Assembly: GCA_035760665.1 (NCBI GenBank)
Contig: DASTSN010000076.1
Span: 1-44,394, forward strand
DNA from: DASTSN01 sp035760665
Lineage (GTDB): Bacteria > Bacteroidota > Bacteroidia > Chitinophagales > Chitinophagaceae
Direction of reading: 5' to 3'
DNA length: 44,394 nucleotides
This document shows positions 16,233 to 24,691 of the stretch, piece after piece. Position 1 is the stretch's first letter; each line of letters opens with the position of its first letter. The notes beneath the pieces are model-generated. The model ran no database searches, was not told where the DNA came from, and saw only the letters and a list, made by a program, of their open reading frames with translations. Both the position numbers and the translations under genes were made by a program.

Positions 16233-17588
16233 ATGAATCAAAACAATCTTTTTCGCTGGTCAATCGTGGCTGCACTCGCCGGTTTTATTTTCGGTTTCGA
16301 CACTGTTGTTATTTCCGGCGCCAACCTTCCCATTAAAGAGCTGTGGCATACCACGCCCTGGTTTCATGGATTTTTTATCATGTCAATGGCGTTGTGGGGT
16401 ACCGTTGTAGGCGCTATGTTTGGTGGACGGCCAACAGAAAAGTTTGGACGAAAACGTGTCTTGCTCTGGATTGGCATTCTTTTTAGTATTTCCGCCCTGG
16501 GTTCCGCATTGGCAACGGGTCCGTATATCTTTTCTTTTTTCCGCTTTATCGGCGGTTTGGGAATCGGCGTTTCTTCTGTAGCAGCACCAACCTATATTTC
16601 TGAAATTTCCACCCCAAAAACACGGGGCAGGCTTGGCGGCATGTATCAGTTTAACATCGTCTTTGGTATTCTGATCGCTTATTTTTCAAATTATTTATTG
16701 AAAGGTGTGGGCGGGGCTAACGACTGGCGCTGGATGCTGGGCGTTATGGCGATTCCCTCCCTGATTTATACCGTGATGGTGCTGGGTGTTCCCGAAAGCC
16801 CGCGCTGGCTGATTACCATCAAAAATGACCTGCGGCAGGCCAAAGATATTTTACGGCAGATTGGAGTGGAAAACCCGGAAGAAGAAACAAACGCCATCCT
16901 GGCCGCCAACGCGTCTATACATGCCAGTGAAAATAAACAGGCCTTTTTCAGCAAAAAATATAGCGCGGTCCTGTGGCTGGCTTTTTTTGTGGCATTCTTT
17001 AACCAGTGGTCGGGCATTAATTTCATTTTATATTACGCACCGGAAATTTTACAGAGTGCCGGACTGGCAGCCAAAGACTCGCTGTTTAACTCCATTGCGC
17101 TCGGCGGCACCAATCTTGTTTTCACCTTTGTAGGGTTGTATTTTATTGACAAAATAGGCCGGAAGCAGCTGTTGCTGATCGGCTCATTCGGGTATATACT
17201 CAGCCTGGCAGCGGTGGCGTGGTGCTTTTATACAGCTGCCAGTCCCGGGTTTCTGTTATTTTTCCTCTTACTATTTATTGCTTCGCATGCCATTGGGCAA
17301 GGCGCTGTGATCTGGGTGTTTATTTCTGAAATATTCCCCAATAATATCCGGGCGTTGGGACAATCTTTTGGCGCCAGTGTACACTGGGTTTGTGCTGCCG
17401 TTATCACGCTGATTACGCCATTTTTTCTTGATAAGGATTCGGGCATCTTTGGCAAAAATCCCTGGCCGATTTTTGCGTTTTTCGCCTTAATGATGGTGTT
17501 ACAATTATTATGGGTGTTGACAAAAGTTCCAGAAACCAAAGGCATATCGTTAGAAGAGCTTGAAAAAAACCTGATCAAACACGATTAA
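16233..17588 (+). CDS. MFS sugar porter
   Basis: Twelve-segment major-facilitator transporter of the sugar porter family (XylE/GLUT type), 451 aa from ATG 16233. Its signatures are FGFDTVVISGANLPIK in segment 1, GGRPTEKFGRKRVL in the loop after segment 2, PESPRWL before the central loop, DKIGRKQLLL in the second half, and the C-terminal PETKGISLEELE. It acts in the inner membrane, probably as a proton symporter. It is followed 64 bp later by a ROK kinase and, further on, by a secreted GH32 enzyme, so fructose or a short fructan product is the best guess for its substrate. Confidence 0.92.
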   Translation: MNQNNLFRWSIVAALAGFIFGFDTVVISGANLPIKELWHTTPWFHGFFIMSMALWGTVVGAMFGGRPTEKFGRKRVLLWIGILFSISALGSALATGPYIFSFFRFIGGLGIGVSSVAAPTYISEISTPKTRGRLGGMYQFNIVFGILIAYFSNYLLKGVGGANDWRWMLGVMAIPSLIYTVMVLGVPESPRWLITIKNDLRQAKDILRQIGVENPEEETNAILAANASIHASENKQAFFSKKYSAVLWLAFFVAFFNQWSGINFILYYAPEILQSAGLAAKDSLFNSIALGGTNLVFTFVGLYFIDKIGRKQLLLIGSFGYILSLAAVAWCFYTAASPGFLLFFLLLFIASHAIGQGAVIWVFISEIFPNNIRALGQSFGASVHWVCAAVITLITPFFLDKDSGIFGKNPWPIFAFFALMMVLQLLWVLTKVPETKGISLEELEKNLIKHD

Positions 17589-17652
17589 GCTAGTCAACCG
17601 GTTAGCGTTTTTAATATCCTGTCTATTTAAAAAAATTAAATAAAACATTCGT

Positions 17653-18564
17653 ATGAATCAGCCATTATGGGGTATGGACCTGGGAGGTACAAAAATCGAA
17701 GGCGCTATTTTACCTTCCCTGAACAATCCGGCGCCCCTCTTGCGTACACGAATTGACACCGAAGCCGATAAAGGATATAGTCATGTTATTCAGCAAATCG
17801 CCCTGCTGGTGAATACGATGCAAAAAGAATCAGGTTTGGTACCCCACGCCATTGGTATTGGCACTCCTGGTGTCCTCGATCCGGTTTTACACACCATGAA
17901 AAATTGTAACAGCACGGTACTGAATGGAATGCCGCTGAAAAAAGATCTTGAAGAAAAACTTGGCATCAAGGTGGTATTGGCAAATGATGCCAATTGTTTT
18001 GCACTGGCCGAAACACACTGGGGTGTTGTCAAAGAAAAAACACCCGAGGCGGCTATGGTTTTTGGCATAATCATGGGTACCGGTGTTGGTGGTGGCATTG
18101 TGATCAATAATCACGTGTGGAACGGCAAGCATGGTATTGGCGGGGAATGGGGGCACAATTTCCTGGATGAAAGCGGCGGCCCCTGCTATTGCGGCAAAAC
18201 CGGCTGCGTGGAAACCGTGATTTCCGGGCCTGCGACCGAACGGTTTTATCAAAAACTAACAGGCAGGCATTTACGGCTAAAGGAAATTGTACAACACTAT
18301 AAAAACGGGGGCGATAGCGCTGCAACAGAAACGATAGAACGGCTTTGTTTCTTTTTTGGTAAAGCCGTTTCGGTTATTACCAATATGCTTGACCCGGATG
18401 TGATTGTTGTTGGCGGTGGTGTGGGTAACGTGGATGCCTTGTATACAAAGGGAATCGAATCACTTCAAAAGCATATATTTAACAACCGGCTTGATGTGCC
18501 GGTTCTGAAACCCTCGCTTGGTGACAGCGCCGGGGTTTTTGGTGCTGCGGCGCTCGTGGCTTAA
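17653..18564 (+). CDS. ROK-family sugar kinase, probably fructokinase
   Basis: A 303-aa ROK kinase. The phosphate-binding loop is MDLGGTKIEGAI, followed by GIGTPGVLDP, the catalytic aspartate in LANDANCFALAE, the second phosphate loop GTGVGGGIV, and the zinc cluster GEWGHN ... CYCGKTGCVETVISG. It phosphorylates a hexose in the cytosol. Fructose is suggested by the neighbours (sugar porter upstream, GH32 at 20258), but glucose or mannose cannot be excluded. It is likely co-transcribed with the porter. Its 3' end faces the minus-strand gene at 18589 over a short inverted repeat. Confidence 0.88.
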   Translation: MNQPLWGMDLGGTKIEGAILPSLNNPAPLLRTRIDTEADKGYSHVIQQIALLVNTMQKESGLVPHAIGIGTPGVLDPVLHTMKNCNSTVLNGMPLKKDLEEKLGIKVVLANDANCFALAETHWGVVKEKTPEAAMVFGIIMGTGVGGGIVINNHVWNGKHGIGGEWGHNFLDESGGPCYCGKTGCVETVISGPATERFYQKLTGRHLRLKEIVQHYKNGGDSAATETIERLCFFFGKAVSVITNMLDPDVIVVGGGVGNVDALYTKGIESLQKHIFNNRLDVPVLKPSLGDSAGVFGAAALVA

Positions 18565-18578
18565 TTTCAATCCCGAAA

Positions 18579-18601
18579 AATACGTTTCTTAAAAACGTAT
18601 T
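18579..18601. terminator. Inverted repeat between convergent genes, possible terminator
   Basis: AATACGTTT, a five-base loop and AAACGTATT form a perfect 9-bp stem that includes the stop codon of the minus-strand gene. There is no long T run, so termination is only possible. Confidence 0.4.
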
Positions 18602-20163
18602 ACGGCCAATCCCATCCGGCGATAGTTGTTATACGGCACAGCAACTTCATTTACTGCTATGCGGACTGCTTTTTGAAACAGGAGTGAATTACGAAGCTTC
18701 CAAAACACGATGCCCTCATTTTCGATCAGATTACCCCGGTGATCAATGACGGTTGTGCTGGCCAACTGCTGTTCTTGTTTAAAGAAGCTATTGTAGAGGA
18801 AATAAGTTTTGTCAGCTGTGGAAACAGGCAAATACGAAAGACTGGCAACGTTGAAGTCCGTGTTTTGCGACTGGTTAATTAACCCGCTCCAGCAACTATC
18901 CCCTGCGGTAGCCGGGAAATAAAACATACTCAGGTCACCGCGATCGTAAACCGTTTTCGGTCCGGCCAACGTTGAATAACGGGTAAATTCATTTTTATTT
19001 ACCGGGATATTTTCAGCATCGTTTGCGATGACGTTATTCGTAAAAATTATTCCAGCATCCAGCTGGTCTTCTTCATCCTCGCGGCGATAAAACAGGCTGG
19101 CATAATCTTTCCCGTATTCTTTTAATAATAAAAAACCGCTGCCCGGCACCGGTATAAAATTTTCTTCTACCAGGTTTTGATTTTTAACGCGGAAGGAGGA
19201 TAGTGTATTGAACCGGTAAGAAGAATCAAAATCCACTTTGCCGGTGGCGAAAGAATAACGGGCCACATCTACATTCTTGAGTGCTGAATACCTAAATCGG
19301 GAAAGGATTCCTGTAAAAACCTCGCCGGAATGATTATCCAGGGATAGTGAGACCTGTTCTACCTGCACCTGTGCGGTGGTGTTTATTTCTGTAAAAGCAA
19401 TTGCAGTATCCGTACCGGCCAAATGAAACAATAAATAGTTTTGGTCTTTCCGGGAAGGGGTCAGCATCAACAACTGCCCGTTATCTGCCAGTTTAACAGG
19501 GCTGTTATCAAAAATTTCGAGTGGTAGATTATAAAAATCATACTGCACGCAGGGCTGTGTGATGAAAGGATGATGATACACGGCGGCAGAAAGTACATTC
19601 CAGTTATCATCAAATAATAACGTATGAAGTCGTGGCGCCGAATCGGCTACAGATTCAAAAGCTGCCAGCAAAATTTTCGTTTTGTCGGCTGACCGAACTA
19701 ATAAAAAATTATTTCCCTTTTCGAGAAAAGAAAAACTGCAGATCGTTCTTGTGTCCGAGAAAACAGTACCCTCTGCCGTATAGCGGCGCCATTTAAGCAA
19801 GGTCTCTTCCCGGCCGGCCTCCAGCACAAGCAAGTCAAAATACCGGTCACCGCAAATAAAGTACTCTTTGATAGTCTTTTCTGTCACGGGCAGCGAAGTC
19901 GTTTCGCGAACAGGTATCATTCTGCTGTCAAAAATTTGAAATGTGGGCAACGGGTCATTCCGCCAGGGTGTCGCCGGCAGATCAACCATTTTTTTTCTTG
20001 TGTTTTTTTGAATCCAGTAATAATCACCAGCCTTGCCAAGTATATCCAGGCGAACCGCCTGCCGGTCATCAATAAATGGAGAGTACAACACCTGTTGTGC
20101 CGCTGAGGGTAGTGCCGGGAGAAGTATGAAAACAGCCAGGTATCGCAGATTCCGTACACGCAT
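18589..20163 (-). CDS. Secreted protein of unknown function, 524 aa
   Basis: Signal peptide MRVRNLRYLAVFILLPALPSAAQQ with a clean cleavage site. The mature chain has no motif I can place. It alternates short strands (YYWIQKNTRKKM, FLLVRSADKTKILLAAF, LLFHLAGTDTAIAF) with polar loops, which suggests a mostly beta, perhaps propeller-like, exported protein. There is no lipobox and no repeated metal or catalytic residues. It lies on the opposite strand between the ROK kinase and the GH32 gene, so it shares its upstream region (20164-20257) with the GH32 gene. A link to fructan use is possible but unproven. Confidence 0.75.
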   Translation of the reverse strand: MRVRNLRYLAVFILLPALPSAAQQVLYSPFIDDRQAVRLDILGKAGDYYWIQKNTRKKMVDLPATPWRNDPLPTFQIFDSRMIPVRETTSLPVTEKTIKEYFICGDRYFDLLVLEAGREETLLKWRRYTAEGTVFSDTRTICSFSFLEKGNNFLLVRSADKTKILLAAFESVADSAPRLHTLLFDDNWNVLSAAVYHHPFITQPCVQYDFYNLPLEIFDNSPVKLADNGQLLMLTPSRKDQNYLLFHLAGTDTAIAFTEINTTAQVQVEQVSLSLDNHSGEVFTGILSRFRYSALKNVDVARYSFATGKVDFDSSYRFNTLSSFRVKNQNLVEENFIPVPGSGFLLLKEYGKDYASLFYRREDEEDQLDAGIIFTNNVIANDAENIPVNKNEFTRYSTLAGPKTVYDRGDLSMFYFPATAGDSCWSGLINQSQNTDFNVASLSYLPVSTADKTYFLYNSFFKQEQQLASTTVIDHRGNLIENEGIVFWKLRNSLLFQKAVRIAVNEVAVPYNNYRRMGLAVIRF

Positions 20164-20257
20164 AGTTTACAGTTGACTGTTCTTGTAAGTTACAATCATT
20201 TTTTTAAACCAAAAGGCCGGTAATCTGTATCTTAATATTTTAAAAACCGACTTGTGT

Positions 20258-21793
20258 ATGCGCCCAATTTTTTTCTTCTTTTTTGCAATATTTTCCACCT
20301 GTGCCTTTAGCCAGGTTAAAAAAAGTAGCTACTACAGGGAACCGTTCCGCCCCCAAATGCATTTTAGCCCGGCAAAAAACTGGACGAATGATCCCAATGG
20401 GCTGGTTTATTACAAAGGCGAATATCATCTGTTTTACCAGTACAATCCTTATGGCGATACCTGGGGACACATGAGCTGGGGCCATGCCGTAAGCAAAGAT
20501 CTCATTCAATGGAAACATTTGCCCGTCGCCATTCCGGAAGACAGTCACAATATGATTTTTTCCGGCAGCTGTGTTGTAGACAAAAACAACAGCTCCGGTT
20601 TTGCAGAAAAACCGGGACAAGTGCCCCTGGTAGCTATTTATACAGCGCATATTATTCCGGATAAATCAAACCCGGATGACTACCAGCAAAACCAGCACAT
20701 TGCCTACAGCCTTGACAATGGAAGATCCTGGCAGAAATACGCAGGTAATCCAGTCCTTGACCTGGGTAAAAAGGATTTTCGTGATCCAAAAGTTTTCTGG
20801 TATGCACCGCAACAAAAATGGGTTATGCTGACGGTATTACCTCACGAACATATTGTACAGTTTTACGGTTCCAAAAACCTGAAACAGTGGGAACATCTCA
20901 GCGATTTTGGTCCGCAGGGAGACACCAGTGCTATTTGGGAGTGTCCGGACCTCTTGCAGGTTCCGGTAGCCGGCGCCGGCGGGGAAAAGAAATGGGTATT
21001 GATCAATTCTCAACAAACCACCATGCAATACTTTGTTGGCAGTTTTAACGGACAATCCTTTATGAATGAAAATCCGCATGATCTTATTTTGCGGCCGGAT
21101 TACGGTGCGGATAATTATGCAGCCATCACGTACAATAATATAGCGGATAACCAGCCTCCAGTCCTGGTGGGCTGGGCAAATAACTGGCAATATGCGCCAG
21201 CCATTCCCACCGGTCCCTGGAGAGGCGCTATGACTTTGCCCCGCACACTAAGCCTGAAAAAAACCGGAGATACGTGGATATTATTAGAACAGCCGGTGGA
21301 TGCCCTGAAAAATTACCGCTCTGGTAAAACACTTGGCTGGACAAACCTGGCGGTTAACGGAGAACATAAGTTGCCCGTTCATACACAGCTCGCAGAATTT
21401 GATCTCTTGTTTGATCCCTCCGGGGCCGACTCCTGCGGAATAAAACTGGCTGTGGGTAACGGGCATTATTTTACGATCGGTTATAAAAAACAATTCCATG
21501 AAATTTATATTGATCGATCCCAAAGCGGCAATACGTCTTTTCATCCTGCTTTTTCCGCCTGGTTACGTTCTTCTGTAAAACTACAGGAGGTACAGAAAGC
21601 TGTTCATCTCCATATTATTTTTGATAAAAGTATTATCGAAGTATATGTTAACGATGGGGAAGTGGTATTGACTGAACAGTTATTTCCTGATCAAAAAAAT
21701 GATGCCGTTGTACTGTTTAGCAATGGTGGTAATACAATTTTCGAGCAGGTAAAAATATGGCCTTTAAAATCTGCCTGGTGGCCGGCACATTAA
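20258..21793 (+). CDS. GH32 beta-fructosidase (levanase/inulinase/invertase type)
   Basis: Secreted five-bladed propeller glycosidase. The start is ATG 20258 with signal peptide MRPIFFFFFAIFSTCAFSQ. The catalytic motifs are WTNDPNGL (nucleophile Asp), FRDPKVFW (transition-state Asp) and IWECPDLLQV (acid/base Glu), in the normal order and spacing. The C-terminal beta-sandwich domain ends with DKSIIEVYVNDGEVVLTEQ. It releases fructose from sucrose, inulin or levan outside the cytoplasm; exo action is likely, though specificity cannot be read. The neighbours (sugar porter, ROK kinase) complete a hydrolysis-import-phosphorylation route. No SusC/SusD pair is in the window. It converges with the MBL gene with a one-base gap. 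Confidence 0.94.
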   Translation: MRPIFFFFFAIFSTCAFSQVKKSSYYREPFRPQMHFSPAKNWTNDPNGLVYYKGEYHLFYQYNPYGDTWGHMSWGHAVSKDLIQWKHLPVAIPEDSHNMIFSGSCVVDKNNSSGFAEKPGQVPLVAIYTAHIIPDKSNPDDYQQNQHIAYSLDNGRSWQKYAGNPVLDLGKKDFRDPKVFWYAPQQKWVMLTVLPHEHIVQFYGSKNLKQWEHLSDFGPQGDTSAIWECPDLLQVPVAGAGGEKKWVLINSQQTTMQYFVGSFNGQSFMNENPHDLILRPDYGADNYAAITYNNIADNQPPVLVGWANNWQYAPAIPTGPWRGAMTLPRTLSLKKTGDTWILLEQPVDALKNYRSGKTLGWTNLAVNGEHKLPVHTQLAEFDLLFDPSGADSCGIKLAVGNGHYFTIGYKKQFHEIYIDRSQSGNTSFHPAFSAWLRSSVKLQEVQKAVHLHIIFDKSIIEVYVNDGEVVLTEQLFPDQKNDAVVLFSNGGNTIFEQVKIWPLKSAWWPAH

Positions 21794-21794
21794 T

Positions 21795-22535
21795 TTACCC
21801 GGCATCTCCCCCTCGTTGGATGATGCGCTGCAACTGAGGCGGGATATTTGCTTCTACCGGTCCACCGTGGTAACAATATATTTTTTCGGGCGCCAGCTGT
21901 CCAATCTTTTTTACAGAACGGATCGCCGCTGGCATATCCAGCGTAAATTGTGGATTGGCGATTCCCAGTTCACCGTTTTCGAACACCAGCGCATCTCCGG
22001 CAACCAGGGTTTTACTTTCCGGCAGGTAAATGGATATATGACCCGGCAAATGGCCGGGTGTATTGATGATTTGCAGCCCCGGTAAAAAGGATGGTTGCTC
22101 GTCAATGGCAAATGCATAATCAACCGGCACGGCCCTTACCGATCGTAACCTTTGCTGAAATTGACTTGCCCACTCTTTTTGATTTTCTGGCAAGCTGTCA
22201 AAAAGTTGTTCGGCCTGTTGCAGCCGCAGCGATGGTTTTTTGCCGCTGATATAAGGTTCATCCAATGCAGACGTATAAATTTTTACGGCTGGATATTTCT
22301 CTTTCAATTCAAATAAACCGCCAACATGATCTATATCGTGGTGCGTGACGATAACACCCGAAAGCTCTTTCAATAAAACACCTCTTTTTTCCGCCTCGCG
22401 TTCAATCAATGGCAGAAAGCCGCTGTAGCCGCAGTCAACCAGTAGCAATTCATGATTATTTTGTAATAGAACCGGATAAATGGTTGCGCTGCCTCCATCA
22501 AACTCAAATGCCACCGGCAAAGCCACAATCTTCAT
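21795..22535 (-). CDS. MBL-fold metallo-hydrolase
   Basis: A 246-aa metallo-beta-lactamase-fold hydrolase. The metal site is THHDIDHVGG (HxHxDH pattern read as H-H-D-x-D-H), followed by the histidine in NTPGHLPGHIS, the aspartate in VAGDAL and the last histidine in YCYHGGPV. The first motif has HHDIDH, so the usual HxH is retained in a shifted form. There is no signal peptide. Substrate is unknown; members include lactonases, glyoxalase II and others. A TATCTTTG -7 box (minus strand, 22557-22564) sits 21 bases upstream, back to back with the kdnB promoter. Confidence 0.87.
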   Translation of the reverse strand: MKIVALPVAFEFDGGSATIYPVLLQNNHELLLVDCGYSGFLPLIEREAEKRGVLLKELSGVIVTHHDIDHVGGLFELKEKYPAVKIYTSALDEPYISGKKPSLRLQQAEQLFDSLPENQKEWASQFQQRLRSVRAVPVDYAFAIDEQPSFLPGLQIINTPGHLPGHISIYLPESKTLVAGDALVFENGELGIANPQFTLDMPAAIRSVKKIGQLAPEKIYCYHGGPVEANIPPQLQRIIQRGGDAG

Positions 22536-22556
22536 ACTTTCCTTTATTTAGTTGTA

Positions 22557-22564
22557 CAAAGATA
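22557..22564 (-). promoter_or_regulatory. -7 box of the MBL hydrolase gene
   Basis: TATCTTTG on the minus strand is a perfect TAnnTTTG, 21 bases before the ATG, followed by the purine run AAAGGAAAG. Confidence 0.5.
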
Positions 22565-22602
22565 GCCGCGAAAGGCAGTGGACCATTTTATGAGGTTTGC
22601 AC

Positions 22603-22610
22603 TACCTTCG
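22603..22610 (+). promoter_or_regulatory. -7 box of kdnB
   Basis: TACCTTCG differs from TAnnTTTG at one base and lies 19 bases before ATG 22630. It also suggests that the in-frame ATG at 22597, upstream of it, is not the start. Confidence 0.45.
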
Positions 22611-22629
22611 CAGCACAAAAAAAGCAGCA

Positions 22630-23703
22630 ATGAAGTTTCGCAATTTTAAAATGGTAGACTATGTCGTGTATGGAAGAGGTTGTTTTAACCAGCTGGACGA
22701 AATACTGGCGCCCCGGCGCCAGGAAGGAAAGCCAATGATCTTTTTGCTGGACCATTTTTTTCAAAATAAGCCTTTGGAGAGCCGCATACCCTTGCGGGGC
22801 AACGATAAAATCATCTTCGCAGATGTAACATATGAGCCGAAGACCAAACAGGTTGACGAACTGGCTGGTCAACTAAAAGAGGAGTTTGGAACCATCAGCG
22901 GCATAATTGGTATTGGCGGCGGCAGCACTATGGATCTGGCAAAAGCTGTTGCACTGATGATGACCAATCCGGGTTCTTCTGCTGATTACCAGGGCTGGGA
23001 TTTAGTAAAATATCCCGGTGTATACAAGGCGGGTATTCCTACATTAAGCGGGACCGGTGCCGAGGTTAGCCGCACGTGCGTACTAACGGGCCCCACTCGG
23101 AAACTGGGTATGAACTCCGACTTCACGCCTTTTGACCAGATTGTACTGGACCCGGAGCTGACAGCCAACGCGCCGGTGAACCAGCGGTTTTACACCGGTA
23201 TGGACTGTTACATTCACTGTATCGAAAGCCTGCAGGGAACCTACCTCAACGAATTCAGCAAAAGTTATGGCGAAAAGGCCCTGGAGTTGTGCCAATATGT
23301 TTTTCTGGAAAAAGACTCCTGGGATGACGAATCCGACGATAAGCTGATGATGGCTTCTTATGCGGGTGGCATGAGCATTGCCTACAGCCAGGTGGGTGTT
23401 GCGCATGCAGTTAGTTACGGACTTAGTTATTTGCTGGGCACCAAACACGGTGTGGGAAACTGTATTGTGATGAATCACCTGGAGGACTTTTATCCGCAGG
23501 GTGTGGAAGAGTTCAAGAAAATGGTGGAAAAAAACAAGGTAGAAATTCCATCCGGTATATGCAGGGGTTTAAAGGATGCAGATTTTGATAAAATGATCGA
23601 TGTATCGCTGGGCATGAAACCGCTCTGGGAAAATGCCCTGGGGAAAGACTGGGAAAAAATAATGACGAGGGAAAAGCTGCGAGCCTTGTATGAAAAATTA
23701 TAA
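22630..23703 (+). CDS. kdnB: Kdo 8-oxidase homologue (iron-containing alcohol dehydrogenase, KdnB)
   Basis: Type III iron-dependent alcohol dehydrogenase, 357 aa from ATG 22630 (MKFRNFKMVDYVVYGRG). The nucleotide-binding GIGGGSTMDLAKA is followed by SGTGAEVSRT. Metal ligands are probably in FYTGMDCYIHCIESL, GVAHAVSYGLSYLLG and KHGVGNCIVMNHLE. The whole sequence is strikingly like Shewanella KdnB as I remember it (MNFRNFK start, QGWDL, FYTGMDCYIHC, ASYAGGMSIAYSQVG). KdnB oxidises C8 of Kdo. The aminotransferase KdnA then makes 8-amino-Kdo, which replaces Kdo in lipopolysaccharide. KdnA is not in the window; kdsD (Kdo precursor supply) is at 38709. Confidence is high for the family and good for the specific role. 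Confidence 0.85.
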   Translation: MKFRNFKMVDYVVYGRGCFNQLDEILAPRRQEGKPMIFLLDHFFQNKPLESRIPLRGNDKIIFADVTYEPKTKQVDELAGQLKEEFGTISGIIGIGGGSTMDLAKAVALMMTNPGSSADYQGWDLVKYPGVYKAGIPTLSGTGAEVSRTCVLTGPTRKLGMNSDFTPFDQIVLDPELTANAPVNQRFYTGMDCYIHCIESLQGTYLNEFSKSYGEKALELCQYVFLEKDSWDDESDDKLMMASYAGGMSIAYSQVGVAHAVSYGLSYLLGTKHGVGNCIVMNHLEDFYPQGVEEFKKMVEKNKVEIPSGICRGLKDADFDKMIDVSLGMKPLWENALGKDWEKIMTREKLRALYEKL

Positions 23704-23915
23704 ACGTCCGCTCTACTGATACTTACGCTCTTGTACTTCTAAATAAACTAGCGCTTTTATTTTACACAGGCTTCGCCGGCCTGCTCGTTTGTTTTGCTGA
23801 ATTTTCTTTCAGGCATCTTTTTTCATGCTTCAGTATATTTTATTCTGTATCAGCATCGCTCCGTCATTGTTTTTGATAATTTTAAAGTTCCTGTTTTACC
23901 GTAAAATTTCTGTAC

Positions 23916-24635
23916 ATGCGCTGGGCTGTATTATCCCTGGTTTTATTCTGCAAGTTGACAATGGCACAAACTGTGGAAGATATAAAAAGCCAGGGGGGAA
24001 ATACTGCGGGCACCAAGGTAGATTATACTGTAACAGGCATCCCAATTCCGGTAGGAAAATATATTGGCGTGGTAAACGGCAGCCCTTACTTTAGTGAGAA
24101 CTGGATGATTAGTACAATTGTTCTCACTGACGGTTCGGTATTCAATAATATCCCCGTAAAAATTGACCTTGCCTCCAAAAAGCTTCTTTTTAAAGACTCT
24201 TTGGGGCGAGAGCTGATTGCTACCTCGCCCGCAAGTGAAGTTTCTTTTGTAAACCCGTCTACGGCAATTCAATACCGTTTTATGCATTCTTCGGCACCCG
24301 GCTTTCCCGGCGATGCGGCCGCACCGGGCTGGTATCTTGTACTCGCAGCCGGAAAAGTATCCTTGTATAACAAAATTGAAAAAGAAATCAATGAAACAAC
24401 GCCCTATGGTTCGGCAACGTCTGAGCAAAATATTATCACGAAGAACCATTACCTATTACAAAAAGACAGTTCGCTAACAACCATCAAAAAACTAAAGGAT
24501 ATCATTGCACTGCTGCCAGATCAAAAAAGCAGGCTGATCAATTATGTACACGCTCAAAAACTAAGCGATAAGCGGGAAGCAGACCTGGCTAAACTGGTCG
24601 CTTATTATAATTCACTTGTTACAAAACAGCCATAA
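23916..24635 (+). CDS. Secreted protein of unknown function, 239 aa
   Basis: Signal peptide MRWAVLSLVLFCKLTMAQ. The mature N-terminal half is beta-rich, with a motif seen in many Bacteroidota exported proteins (GSPYFSENWMISTIVLTDGS, IPVKIDLASKKLLFKDSLG). The C-terminal 60 residues look helical (TTIKKLKDIIALLP, READLAKLVAYYNSL). There is no lipobox and no catalytic motif. It sits 57 bp before corA on the same strand and 212 bp after kdnB. I do not recognise the family. Confidence 0.75.
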   Translation: MRWAVLSLVLFCKLTMAQTVEDIKSQGGNTAGTKVDYTVTGIPIPVGKYIGVVNGSPYFSENWMISTIVLTDGSVFNNIPVKIDLASKKLLFKDSLGRELIATSPASEVSFVNPSTAIQYRFMHSSAPGFPGDAAAPGWYLVLAAGKVSLYNKIEKEINETTPYGSATSEQNIITKNHYLLQKDSSLTTIKKLKDIIALLPDQKSRLINYVHAQKLSDKREADLAKLVAYYNSLVTKQP

Positions 24636-24691
24636 ATAATTTAAACCTTACGGGATTTCATCGCTTGTGTTTTCAGAAGTAACTTTATTAC

